A stretch of 64,000 nucleotides of DNA from Sulfitobacter donghicola DSW-25 = KCTC 12864 = JCM 14565 (GTDB lineage: Bacteria; Pseudomonadota; Alphaproteobacteria; Rhodobacterales; Rhodobacteraceae), in contig NZ_JASF01000005.1 of assembly GCF_000622405.1 (NCBI RefSeq), forward strand, positions 2,294,001 through 2,358,000. Direction: 5' to 3'. The notes under the pieces were generated by a model that was given only the letters and a program-made list of their open reading frames with translations, was not told the origin of the DNA and did not search any database. This document shows positions 51,781-59,980 of the stretch, in pieces. The translations under genes and the position numbers were made by a program. The stretch's first letter is position 1; each line of letters starts with the position of its first letter.

Positions 51781-51846
51781 GGCGCCATTTCGCGGCTGGG
51801 TAAACGTATTTAAATCCAATGGCTTGCCTCATTGGGTTGATGTGGT

Positions 51847-51861
51847 GCATGAATTTCATGC
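51847..51861. promoter_or_regulatory. Perfect palindrome upstream of ptsP
   Basis: GCATGAA-t-TTCATGC is a 15-bp perfect inverted repeat in the lysC-ptsP gap, about 93 bases upstream of the ptsP start. It could be an operator. The regulator is not known. Confidence 0.45.
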
Positions 51862-51954
51862 GTCAAATCAGCTATTCTCTTCTTGCGCGTATTTATCTCT
51901 CCCAATCTATGGTTGGTGCGGGTACAATCGGCGCAAGTAGAGACTAGGGATGGC

Positions 51955-54195
51955 ATGCAAGAACGTACTGAAAGCGACAGTAGAAAACTGTTGGGCCGTC
52001 TGCGGGATGCGTTGGCCGGTGATGATGAAGGTCAGGCGCGGCTTGATAAAATCACACATTTGATCGCGACCTCTATGGGGTGCGAGGTGTGTTCGATCTA
52101 TCTGTTTCGCGATGAAGACACGCTAGAGCTGTGCGCGACCGAAGGGTTGAACAAAGACGCGGTTCACCAGACGCGCATGAAGATGGGCGAAGGTCTGGTG
52201 GGGCGTGTCGCGAAAAAGCGCCTTGTTATCAACACTTCTGACGCGCCTCAGGCGAAGGGTTTCCGCTATATGCCGGAAACGGGCGAAGAGATTTATTCAA
52301 GCTTTGTTGGCGTTCCGATCCAGCGTTTGGGCGATACATTGGGGGTGCTGGTCACCCAGTCCAAGACCGCGCGCGAGTTCAACATGGACGAGGTTTATGC
52401 GCTGGAAGTCGTCGCGATGGTTCTGGCCGAGATGACCGAACTGGGCGCGTTTGTGGGCGAGGGGGCAGCGATGTCGGCCCGCCACAGCCAGCCCGTTCTA
52501 TTGCGCGGGACCGTGGCCCAAGAGGGCGTGGCCGAGGGCCATATCTGGCTGCATGAGCCGCGCGTTGTTGTCTCTAACCCGATCGCGGATGATCCAGAGC
52601 GCGAGGCACAGCGCCTGACCGAAGCAGTGGATGCGCTGCGGCTGAGTGTTGATCAGATGCTGACCATGGCCAAAGGGGACAAGGACCAACAGGAAGTCAT
52701 TGAAACCTATCGGATGTTTGCGAATTCCAAAGGCTGGATGCGGCGGATGCAGGCGGATATTACGCAGGGGCTATCTGCCGAGGCAGCGGTGGAAAAAGAG
52801 CAATCTTTGGCCCAGTCTCGTATTGGGCAATCCTCTGATAATTACATGCGCGAACGGCTCAGCGATCTGGATGATCTGTCTAACCGGTTGTTGCGGATTT
52901 TGACGGGGCAAGGATCGGATACTGGCGCTGAAATGCCGAGCGATCCAATTCTGGTTGCGCGTAATATTGGGCCTGCGGAGCTGTTGGAATACGGGCGCTC
53001 CTTGCGGGGGATTATCCTTGAACAAGGGTCGGTCGGGTCTCATGCGGCGATTGTTGCGCGTGCCTTGGCGATCCCGTTGATTGTACATGCGGGGCGGATC
53101 ACCAATGAGGCGCTGAATGGCGATCACGTCATGGTGGATGGCGAGCAGGGCATTGTGCATCTGCGCCCTGACGATACGGTTGCCACCGCCTTTCGGGACA
53201 AAATCGCGATGCAGGAGGCGGCGCAGGAGCGCTATTCGTCCATTCGTGACAAACCCGCCACAACCGAATGCGGGGCGACAATCAGCTTGCAGATGAACGC
53301 GGGTTTGATGGCGGATCTTCCCTCGTTGGAAAACTCGGGCGCCGAGGGCGTAGGGCTGTTTCGCACCGAGCTGCAATTTCTGGTTCGCAACCAGATGCCA
53401 CGCCGCGCGGATCTGAGCGTTTTGTACAAACGTGTTCTGGATGCCGCGCAGGGCAAGCGGGTGGTCTTTCGCACGCTGGATATCGGGTCGGACAAGGTGC
53501 TGCCCTATATGAAACCCAATGAAGAGCCCAACCCCGCGCTGGGATGGCGTGCTATTCGGGTCGGGTTGGACAAACCGGGGATTATGCGGATGCAGCTTCA
53601 GGCCTTGTGCCGCGCTGCGGATGGTGGGCCGCTGACGGTGATGTTCCCGTTTATTGCCCAGTTTGAGGAATACCGCGCAGCCCGCGCAGAAGTGGACAAG
53701 ACATTGGCCCGCGAGGCCAAGCTGGGCCACAAACTGCCATCCTCTATCGAGGTGGGGGCGATGCTAGAGACGCCAAGTCTGGCTTTTGCACCGGATAAGT
53801 TCTTTGAAGAGGTCGGTTTTTTGTCGATCGGGGGCAATGATCTAAAGCAGTTTTTCTTTGCGGCGGATCGGGAAAACGAACGGGTGCGCAAGCGCTATGA
53901 CACGTTGAACGTCAGCTTTCTGAGCTTTCTTGAGCGGATTGTAGAGCGCTGTGATGCGACGGGCACGCCTTTGTCGTTTTGCGGAGAAGACGCGGGCCGC
54001 CCTGTTGAGGCGCTGTGTTTTGCGGCGATCGGGATGCGCTCTTTGTCGATGCGGCCGGCATCCATCGGGCCTGTAAAAAGCCTGTTGCGGCGGAGCAATC
54101 TGGCCGAGGTGCGCGCCGTGATCCAAGAGGCGCAGGACAGGGGCGAGATGACCGTTCGTCCTGCGGTTATGGAATATTTGCGCGCAAAGCACTGA
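51955..54195 (+). CDS. ptsP: Phosphoenolpyruvate--protein phosphotransferase PtsP (EI-Ntr)
   Basis: A 746-residue nitrogen-PTS enzyme I, which passes phosphate from PEP to NPr. The N-terminal GAF domain covers about residues 25-165 (MGEGLVGRVAKKRLVIN). The phosphorylated residue is His363 in VGSHAAIVARALAIP. The PEP-binding barrel has FRTELQFLVRNQMP, FRTLDIGSDK and FCGEDAGRPVEAL. GAF-mediated sensing may tie it to nitrogen status. ATG at 51955 is chosen since AGGGA is 4-5 bases before it. It follows lysC, an order common in alphaproteobacteria. Confidence 0.96.
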   Translation: MQERTESDSRKLLGRLRDALAGDDEGQARLDKITHLIATSMGCEVCSIYLFRDEDTLELCATEGLNKDAVHQTRMKMGEGLVGRVAKKRLVINTSDAPQAKGFRYMPETGEEIYSSFVGVPIQRLGDTLGVLVTQSKTAREFNMDEVYALEVVAMVLAEMTELGAFVGEGAAMSARHSQPVLLRGTVAQEGVAEGHIWLHEPRVVVSNPIADDPEREAQRLTEAVDALRLSVDQMLTMAKGDKDQQEVIETYRMFANSKGWMRRMQADITQGLSAEAAVEKEQSLAQSRIGQSSDNYMRERLSDLDDLSNRLLRILTGQGSDTGAEMPSDPILVARNIGPAELLEYGRSLRGIILEQGSVGSHAAIVARALAIPLIVHAGRITNEALNGDHVMVDGEQGIVHLRPDDTVATAFRDKIAMQEAAQERYSSIRDKPATTECGATISLQMNAGLMADLPSLENSGAEGVGLFRTELQFLVRNQMPRRADLSVLYKRVLDAAQGKRVVFRTLDIGSDKVLPYMKPNEEPNPALGWRAIRVGLDKPGIMRMQLQALCRAADGGPLTVMFPFIAQFEEYRAARAEVDKTLAREAKLGHKLPSSIEVGAMLETPSLAFAPDKFFEEVGFLSIGGNDLKQFFFAADRENERVRKRYDTLNVSFLSFLERIVERCDATGTPLSFCGEDAGRPVEALCFAAIGMRSLSMRPASIGPVKSLLRRSNLAEVRAVIQEAQDRGEMTVRPAVMEYLRAKH

Positions 54196-54197
54196 CA

Positions 54198-54228
54198 GCG
54201 ATCTTTTGCGGTAAGGTCGCAAAATCGC
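54198..54228 (+). other. Hairpin after ptsP
   Basis: GCGA and TTTTGC (54198-54209) pair with GCAAAA and TCGC (54219-54228), with a 2-base bulge and 9-base loop, right behind the ptsP stop. There is no long T tract, so a terminator is possible but not certain. Confidence 0.45.
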
Positions 54229-54301
54229 CCCTCCGCGTCGCTGAATTGTGATGCAGGCCCGCGGTGGCTCTGGCTTCATGGTAGCTAAAAAGGGGGCTGC
54301 C

Positions 54302-55855
54302 ATGCAAACATCCAACCGTAAATCAGGACGTGCCGGAGGGCGCAGCGCGCGCCGTGCCACGCGCGAGGCGACAGATTTCAGCATGTTGCCAGGGCTGACG
54401 CGGTCTTTGCCTGTTTGTGAGGTGATGGACGAAGAGCAGGTGCGCAAGATTGATGATGCCTCTATGTCCATTCTGGAAAATGTCGGTGTCGTCTTTCGCG
54501 ATCCTATCGCGCTAGAGGATTGGCGCAAGGCGGGCGCGGATGTTGAAGGCGAGCTGGTGCGGCTGGACCGTGAGCTGGTTCGCGAGCTGATCAAGACGAT
54601 CCCCAGCGATTTTACCTTTCATGCGCGTAACCCCGAACGGAACGTGCGCCTTGGCGGCAAACATTCGATGTTTATCCCGATGACGGGGGCGCCGTTTTTG
54701 CGGGATCTGGATAATGTGCGCCGCAACCCCACGCTGGACGATTTGGCGATGTTCCACAAGCTGGCGCATATGATGCCTGCGCTGCATTCCTCGGCCCACC
54801 ATATCGTAGAGCCATACGACCACGCGATCAGCCACCGCCATTTGCGCATCACTCATTCGTCGATGAAATACTCTGACAAGACCTTTATGGGCATGACCAC
54901 CAGCCCAAAGAACGCCGAAGACGTGCTGGACATGTGCGCGATCCTTTTTGGCGCGGAGTTCATGGAAACGCACCCTGTTGTGACAGGGAACTGCAACGGG
55001 AATTCGCCGCTGGTTTGGGATGAAACGATGCTGGGCGCGATGCGCGCGTTTAACAGGCGCAATCAGCCTGTGCTTTGCTCTCCTTTTGTATTGGGGGGCG
55101 CGAACACGCCGGCATCGGTTGCGCCCACAGTTGCGCAGCTAAACGCCGAAGCGCTGAGTGCGCTGGCCTATACGCAGGTGGTCCGCAAAGGGTGCCCCGC
55201 GATTTACGGGCATTATCTGGCGACTGTTTCGATGAAATCCGGCGCGCCGATGGCTGGCACGCCTGAAATCAGCATGATGAACTTTATGATCGGGCAGATG
55301 GCGCGGTTTTATGATATCCCGTGGCGCACGTCGAACACGCTGGGCGGGTCCAAAGTATTTGACGCCCAAGCCGGATATGAGAGCGCAACAACGCTATCTG
55401 CTGTGATGCATTCGGGGGCCAACTATATCTGGCATTCGGCAGGGTGGAACGAGGCGGGGATGCATTGTTCGACCGCGAAGTTCATTGTGGATGCGGAGCA
55501 ATGCGCGATGGCCTATCGCATGGCCGAAGGGCCACGGTGGGATGACTTTGACGCAGGGATCGCGGCCGTGTCAGACATTGGCCCAGGGGGCCATTACCTA
55601 GGCCATCCGCATACGTTGGAGAACTTTCAGCGTGCTTTCTTTATGCCAGAAATGATGGATAACAATTCGATCGAGCAATGGCAGGCCGAGGGCAGCATCG
55701 AGATCACCGAGCGCGCGTTGACCCATGCGCGCAAACTGCTAAGCGAATACCAAGAGCCAAAGCTGGATCAGGCGGTCAACGAAGAGCTGCTGGCCTATAT
55801 CGACAAACGCGAGCGGGAAATCCCCGAGGCGGATGAGCTTAATCAAACGTATTAA
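54302..55855 (+). CDS. MttB-superfamily (COG5598) methyltransferase without pyrrolysine
   Basis: A 517-residue corrinoid-dependent-type methyltransferase of the trimethylamine methyltransferase superfamily. Features include the N-terminal SILENVGVVFRDP and the barrel segments SMKYSDKTFMGMT, GNCNGNSPLVWDE and GGSKVFDAQAGYESATT. True MttB needs an in-frame UAG for pyrrolysine; here the frame has no internal stop, so this is a non-Pyl member. Characterised non-Pyl relatives demethylate glycine betaine, proline betaine or carnitine. ATG at 54302 is preferred since AGGGGG lies 5-6 bases upstream. A GbdR-like regulator gene follows. No corrinoid protein gene is seen in the window. Confidence 0.88.
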   Translation: MQTSNRKSGRAGGRSARRATREATDFSMLPGLTRSLPVCEVMDEEQVRKIDDASMSILENVGVVFRDPIALEDWRKAGADVEGELVRLDRELVRELIKTIPSDFTFHARNPERNVRLGGKHSMFIPMTGAPFLRDLDNVRRNPTLDDLAMFHKLAHMMPALHSSAHHIVEPYDHAISHRHLRITHSSMKYSDKTFMGMTTSPKNAEDVLDMCAILFGAEFMETHPVVTGNCNGNSPLVWDETMLGAMRAFNRRNQPVLCSPFVLGGANTPASVAPTVAQLNAEALSALAYTQVVRKGCPAIYGHYLATVSMKSGAPMAGTPEISMMNFMIGQMARFYDIPWRTSNTLGGSKVFDAQAGYESATTLSAVMHSGANYIWHSAGWNEAGMHCSTAKFIVDAEQCAMAYRMAEGPRWDDFDAGIAAVSDIGPGGHYLGHPHTLENFQRAFFMPEMMDNNSIEQWQAEGSIEITERALTHARKLLSEYQEPKLDQAVNEELLAYIDKREREIPEADELNQTY

Positions 55856-55897
55856 GGGCTGCGTTGTGCTGGGCGCTATCGCGTAGAAAATGACTTG

Positions 55898-55915
55898 GGG
55901 GCCTGTATGGGCCCC
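55898..55915 (+). terminator. GC-rich hairpin after the MttB-like gene
   Basis: GGGGCC (55898-55903) pairs with GGCCCC (55910-55915) around a 6-base loop. It is followed by TGAAAATTT, not a good T tract, so it may be a weak terminator between the methyltransferase and regulator genes. Confidence 0.45.
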
Positions 55916-55964
55916 TGAAAATTTGCAAAGGTACCCCCACAGGTAGGCATTTATCGGAGAAGAC

Positions 55965-56930
55965 GTGGACGGATCACGGCATCAGGAACCAGAGCATTTC
56001 ACCTTTCTATTGGTCGAAAACTTCTCTCATCTGGCGTTTTCCTGCGCGCTAGAGCCGTTGCGAATTGCGAACCATGTGGCCAAACAGGAGCTTTACAGCT
56101 GGGCGCTTGCCTCGGCTGATGGCGATTATGCGCGCGCCTCAAACGGGACCGAGACCCGCGTCAGCAAAAGCTATAAAGATGTTGGTCAGACGGATTATCT
56201 GTTTGTTCTTTCAGGGTTGGGGGTGCAGCGCGCTGCAACGGCAGAATTATTGGCGGCGGTGCGCCATGCGCGGGTGCATGGTGCGCGGGTTGGGGCGCTT
56301 TGCTCTGCTGCGTATATTCTGGCCGAAGCGGGCATGTTGGATCACCAGATGGCTGCGATCCACTGGGATTTTCACGACAGCTTTGCCGAAGAGTTCCCCC
56401 AAGTTGGCCTAAGCCGCAGTGTTTTTGTGCCTGATGCGCCTGTCATAACCGCTTCGGGGGGCGCGGCCACTGCTGATCTGATGCTGTATTTGATCCGCCA
56501 AAAGCACGGCGAGGATATCGCGACCGAAGTGGCCGATCAGATGGTTTATAATGCGGTACGTGAGGGCGACGCGGCGCAGCGGGTTTCGCTACAGTCGCGC
56601 CATGGCATCCGCAACGCGCATCTGGCACGCGCAACCCAGATCATGGCCGATAACATAGACGCGCCGATGCCGCCGTCCTTGATTGCCCGTGAGATCGGGA
56701 TATCGGGGCGCCAGATGGAACGCCTGTTCGGGCGGTATCTGAATTGTTCACCCAAGAAATACTATGTGGATTTGCGCCTGCAAAAGGCGCAGCGTCTGTT
56801 GGTGCAAACGGATATGTCCGTGACCGAGATCGCTTTTGCCACGGGGTTTAATTCGCCCACCCATTTTTCAAAGACCTATCGCGTGCAATTCGGTGTTTCG
56901 CCTAGCGATCAAAAGAACAAGATTGATTAA
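55965..56930 (+). CDS. GlxA-family AraC-type regulator, GbdR/CdhR-like
   Basis: A 321-residue activator with an N-terminal DJ-1/PfpI-like domain (about residues 10-185; SALEPLRIANHVA and GARVGALCSAAYILAEAG) and a C-terminal AraC helix-turn-helix pair (about 215-315; PPSLIAREIGISGRQMERLF, then MSVTEIAFATGFNSPTHFSK). The combination and the wording IHWDFHDSFAEEFP match regulators of glycine betaine and carnitine catabolism such as GbdR and CdhR. It begins with GTG, GGAGA 6 bases upstream. It follows the MttB-like gene, suggesting that it senses the methylated substrate or its product. Confidence 0.9.
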   Translation: MDGSRHQEPEHFTFLLVENFSHLAFSCALEPLRIANHVAKQELYSWALASADGDYARASNGTETRVSKSYKDVGQTDYLFVLSGLGVQRAATAELLAAVRHARVHGARVGALCSAAYILAEAGMLDHQMAAIHWDFHDSFAEEFPQVGLSRSVFVPDAPVITASGGAATADLMLYLIRQKHGEDIATEVADQMVYNAVREGDAAQRVSLQSRHGIRNAHLARATQIMADNIDAPMPPSLIAREIGISGRQMERLFGRYLNCSPKKYYVDLRLQKAQRLLVQTDMSVTEIAFATGFNSPTHFSKTYRVQFGVSPSDQKNKID

Positions 56931-56988
56931 CGGCCAATCACAGCCTTGGCGCGCCTTGGGGGCTGGTAACTCCTGCATTGTAGGTGTG

Positions 56989-57006
56989 GTGTTTTGTCCG
57001 TAAAAC
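56989..57006. promoter_or_regulatory. Proposed IclR operator upstream of iclR-type gene
   Basis: The 18-base window GTGTTTTGT-N5-AAAC starts 52 bases before the iclR-type ATG at 57041. The same pattern is found before the CoA-transferase operon (57874-57891), starting 49 bases before its start; 14 of 18 positions agree. It implies autoregulation. Confidence 0.6.
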
Positions 57007-57040
57007 GAAACCACCCCCTGTAACAACGCCCGAGACGATT

Positions 57041-57832
57041 ATGTCTGAATCTCCTAATCACAAGGTCTATTTTGTGCCGGGTTTGCACCGCGGCCTGCGC
57101 GTTTTGGAGATTTTGGGCGCCGCGGGGGAGCCTATGTCGCTGAGTGATATAGGGCGCGCGATGGAGCTGAGCCGCTCTTCGACGTTTCGTCTGATTTATA
57201 CGCTAAAGCAGATGGGGTTCTTGAAGGAGGCAGAGCAGAAAAACACCTATACGCTGGGGGCGCGTGTTTTAAACCTTGGGTTTTCCTATCTTCATCAGCA
57301 GCCGATCACCGCGATTTCGCGGCCCTTCCTGTCTGATTTGCGCGATGTCACAGGGATCAGCGCGCATCTGAGCGTTCTGGAGGGCCATGATGTGTTGTAT
57401 CTGGGTAGCCATCAGGCGCGCACGGGGTATGTCTCAAATATGGTGACGGGCACGCGGCGGCAGGCCTATGCCTCGGCGATCGGGTGGTGCTTGTTGGGGG
57501 CCTTGTCGGATGATGAGTTGCGCAGCCTGTGTGACGAGATCGAAATGGTTCCCTTTACCGAAAAGACGCCGCTGAGTTTTGAGGCGCTGCGCCAGCGGGT
57601 GCAATCCGTGCGGGAAGACGGCTTTGTTTTTTCTCAGGGGTTCCGTGAAGCAGGAGGATCAAGCGTTGCCGTGCCTGTGCGTGATCATACGGCGCAGGTG
57701 GTTGCCTGTGTGAACATATCCGGCCCTGACAGTGGTTTTGATTTTGATCGGGTTCAAAGCTTTTATGTGCCCGAAACCAAAGCGGCCGCTTTGCGGATAT
57801 CGCGCGAGCTGGGCTATGCGGGGGCAGAATGA
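57041..57832 (+). CDS. IclR-family transcriptional regulator
   Basis: A 263-residue regulator. The N-terminal winged helix (about residues 10-70) is clear in MSLSDIGRAMELSRSSTFRL, and the C-terminal effector-binding domain (about 85-260) has SAIGWCLLGALSDDE and FVFSQGFREAGGSSVAVPV. IclR proteins bind a metabolite and repress or activate adjacent catabolic genes. ATG at 57041 gives the normal length; the frame opens earlier at 56984 but that region holds the proposed operator. It directly precedes the CoA-transferase operon on the same strand, which it probably controls. Confidence 0.9.
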   Translation: MSESPNHKVYFVPGLHRGLRVLEILGAAGEPMSLSDIGRAMELSRSSTFRLIYTLKQMGFLKEAEQKNTYTLGARVLNLGFSYLHQQPITAISRPFLSDLRDVTGISAHLSVLEGHDVLYLGSHQARTGYVSNMVTGTRRQAYASAIGWCLLGALSDDELRSLCDEIEMVPFTEKTPLSFEALRQRVQSVREDGFVFSQGFREAGGSSVAVPVRDHTAQVVACVNISGPDSGFDFDRVQSFYVPETKAAALRISRELGYAGAE

Positions 57833-57859
57833 GGGGATCCTTTTGGGGATCTTTGTGTA

Positions 57860-57893
57860 TTGTAACGGAAACAGTGTTTTGTATATTAAACAC
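57860..57893 (+). promoter_or_regulatory. Promoter with overlapping palindromic operator before the CoA-transferase operon
   Basis: A sigma70-like pair, TTGTAA (57860-57865) and TATATT (57882-57887), is separated by 16 bases. Around the -10 box lies a perfect inverted repeat GTGTTT-N8-AAACAC (57874-57893), so a bound protein would cover the promoter. It contains the motif shared with the iclR upstream region. Confidence 0.6.
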
Positions 57894-57922
57894 ATTGGTG
57901 GGGCTGAGTAAGGAAGAAGGCA

Positions 57923-59086
57923 TTGGGCGCGTTAGAGCAAATCTCGGTTCTGGATGTGACCCATGTTTTAGCGGGGCCGTTTTGCACCTATCAGATGGCC
58001 CTGCTGGGCGCTGATGTTCTAAAGATCGAAGCCCCCGATGCGCCGGATTGTGCCCGTGGGCGCGGCCCCGACCCAGAGGCGAATGCGATGGGGCTGGGGC
58101 TGAACTATCAAACGCAGGGCGGGAATAAACGCGCTTTGGCGTTGGATCTGGATGATGACGCCGGACGGGAAGTGTTTCGGACGCTTGTTAAAGGCGCTGA
58201 TGTCTTGGTTGAAAACTACACCACAGGCGGCATGGCGCGGCGCGGTCTGGGGTATGAGGCGCTGTGTGAAATCAATCCGGCGCTGATCTATTGTTCGCTC
58301 ACGGGGTATGGTGACACAGGGCCAGAGGCCGATACCGGCGCCTATGATAATGTGATCCAAGCCACCAGCGGGACCATTGCGCAATGCGGGGGCGTCAAAC
58401 CCGGTGTTTCCTTTGTCGATTACAGTACGGGGTATGCTGCGGCCTTTGCGGTTGTGTCGGCATTGGTGCAGCGGGGGCGAACGGGCAGGGGCTGCCATAT
58501 CTCGGTGTCGATGTTGGAAGTCGCCCTGCAAATGATGTCGCCCGAAGTCGCCGCGCAACAGCACCCGCTAAAGGTGGCGCGCCCGAAGGAGGCTGGCATT
58601 CAAACCTATCAGACGGCAGATGGTCAGCTGATGCTAGGCGCGTTTCAGGCGGGGCAGTACCGCAAGCTGGCCTTGATGCTAGAAACCTTGGGCCATCCTG
58701 TGAACGGGCTGGCGCAGCTTCGAGATTGGGAAGACATTTGGGCGGCTTCAGAGGCGCTTAAGGCGGAACTGGTAAAGGTTTTTCAACAGCGAAGCACAGC
58801 CGATTGGATGGTCTCTTTGCGGGCTGCTGATTTACCTGCAGAGCCTGTAAAGACCCTGAAGGAAGCGGTTGAAAACCCCCAGCTTTTGGCGCGCGGGTAT
58901 TTTCGGGAAAACCCTGATGGTACAGCAGAGACATTGCCGCTCGCCGCGTTCAAGATGAGCGAAGGGGGGGCTGACCTTACCATGGGGCCGCCAAAACATG
59001 GCCAGCATTCGATGGATATCTTGCGGGAAGCAGGGCTGGACGCGGCGCAGATTGCTGCGTTGATGGCAAAAGGGGTTATCAAATGA
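57923..59086 (+). CDS. CaiB/BaiF-family CoA-transferase
   Basis: A 387-residue class III CoA-transferase that moves CoA between carboxylic acids. Signatures are VLDVTHVLAGPFCTYQMALLGADVLKIE at the N-terminus and TGAYDNVIQATSG, where the Asp is the expected active-site residue. VDYSTGYAAAFAV follows. The start is TTG at 57923, supported by AGGAAGAAGG immediately upstream. It is the first gene of an operon: its stop overlaps the SMP-30 gene by 4 bases. It could activate the acid produced by the pathway as a CoA thioester. Substrate unknown. Confidence 0.9.
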   Translation: MGALEQISVLDVTHVLAGPFCTYQMALLGADVLKIEAPDAPDCARGRGPDPEANAMGLGLNYQTQGGNKRALALDLDDDAGREVFRTLVKGADVLVENYTTGGMARRGLGYEALCEINPALIYCSLTGYGDTGPEADTGAYDNVIQATSGTIAQCGGVKPGVSFVDYSTGYAAAFAVVSALVQRGRTGRGCHISVSMLEVALQMMSPEVAAQQHPLKVARPKEAGIQTYQTADGQLMLGAFQAGQYRKLALMLETLGHPVNGLAQLRDWEDIWAASEALKAELVKVFQQRSTADWMVSLRAADLPAEPVKTLKEAVENPQLLARGYFRENPDGTAETLPLAAFKMSEGGADLTMGPPKHGQHSMDILREAGLDAAQIAALMAKGVIK

Positions 59087-59973
59087 TGCGCGCTCCCCAC
59101 ATCTTCACGGCGCGGCCCTTTGCGGTTCTGCCCGATGCGTTCCACCACAAGGGCGCGCCGTCGCCATGGGCCAAGCTCACGCGCCCGGGGCAGAGGATGC
59201 ATTCCTTTCTGGAGGCTGCTTTCTTTGACGCCGAGGGGAACCTGTGGCTGTCTGACGTGCCGTATGGGCGGGTGTTTCGCATATCACCTACCGGAGAATG
59301 GACCCTAGAGCATCAGATCGAAGGCGCGCCGCATGCGATGCGCCTAGCCTCTGGTGGCCGCCGTATTGCGGTTGATTACAATCACGGGCTGATCGAACTG
59401 ACGGGCCGCGAGAGTTTTGAGGTCCTGAGCACGGGGTTGCCCGATCAGCCCTTTAAGGGGCTGTCGGACATGACCTATGCGCCCGATGGCACGTTGTGGT
59501 TTACCGATAGCGGGCGCACATCGCTCAGCGATCCAACAGGGCGCGTTTATTGTCTGCCTGAAGGGGGCGATCTGAGGCTGGTTGTGGATTGCGTCCCTTA
59601 CTCAAACGGCATCTGCACCTCGCCCGATGGGGCGTGGATTTATGTTGCCGCGACACGCGCCAATCAGGTTTGGCGGTTTTCTGCGCGTCTGCCTGACGCT
59701 GGCCTGCCGATGGTTGGGACATTCTTGCATCTGTCAGGTGGGCTTGGGCCAGATGGGCTGGCGTGCAACGATCTGGGCTGGCTGGCAGTGGCCCAAGCGC
59801 AAGCGGGGCGGGCCTATGTTTTTGACGCGCTGGGCACGCCGCTGGCCGAAGTGCTGCTGCCCGACGGGCTTTGGACAACGTCGGTCACGTTTCACCCTGA
59901 CAACCCAACAGAATTATTCATCGTAGATGCCCAATTCGGGGCGATCTTTACCTGCGAAATTCCATCCCCATGA
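59083..59973 (+). CDS. SMP-30/gluconolactonase-like beta-propeller
   Basis: A 296-residue six-bladed propeller. The metal ligands expected of SMP-30 enzymes are present: a Glu in FLEAAFFDAEGNLWLSDV, an Asn in YSNGICTSPDGAWIYV and an Asp in GLGPDGLACNDLGWLAV. Such proteins hydrolyse lactones or related esters with a divalent cation. The ATG overlaps the CoA-transferase stop by 4 bases, and the DapA-like gene starts 7 bases after the stop. Its natural substrate in this operon is unknown. Confidence 0.9.
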   Translation: MMRAPHIFTARPFAVLPDAFHHKGAPSPWAKLTRPGQRMHSFLEAAFFDAEGNLWLSDVPYGRVFRISPTGEWTLEHQIEGAPHAMRLASGGRRIAVDYNHGLIELTGRESFEVLSTGLPDQPFKGLSDMTYAPDGTLWFTDSGRTSLSDPTGRVYCLPEGGDLRLVVDCVPYSNGICTSPDGAWIYVAATRANQVWRFSARLPDAGLPMVGTFLHLSGGLGPDGLACNDLGWLAVAQAQAGRAYVFDALGTPLAEVLLPDGLWTTSVTFHPDNPTELFIVDAQFGAIFTCEIPSP

Positions 59974-59980
59974 GGATCAC

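Noticed and set aside
50473..51819. A 448-codon open frame on the minus strand across lysC
   Set aside because: It is fully antisense to lysC, which has all catalytic and ACT motifs. The product is rich in His, Asn and Arg with no domain, typical of a mirror frame in GC-rich DNA.
52771..53730. A 319-codon minus-strand frame inside ptsP
   Set aside because: It mirrors the coding periodicity of ptsP, lacks motifs and has no plausible start signal.
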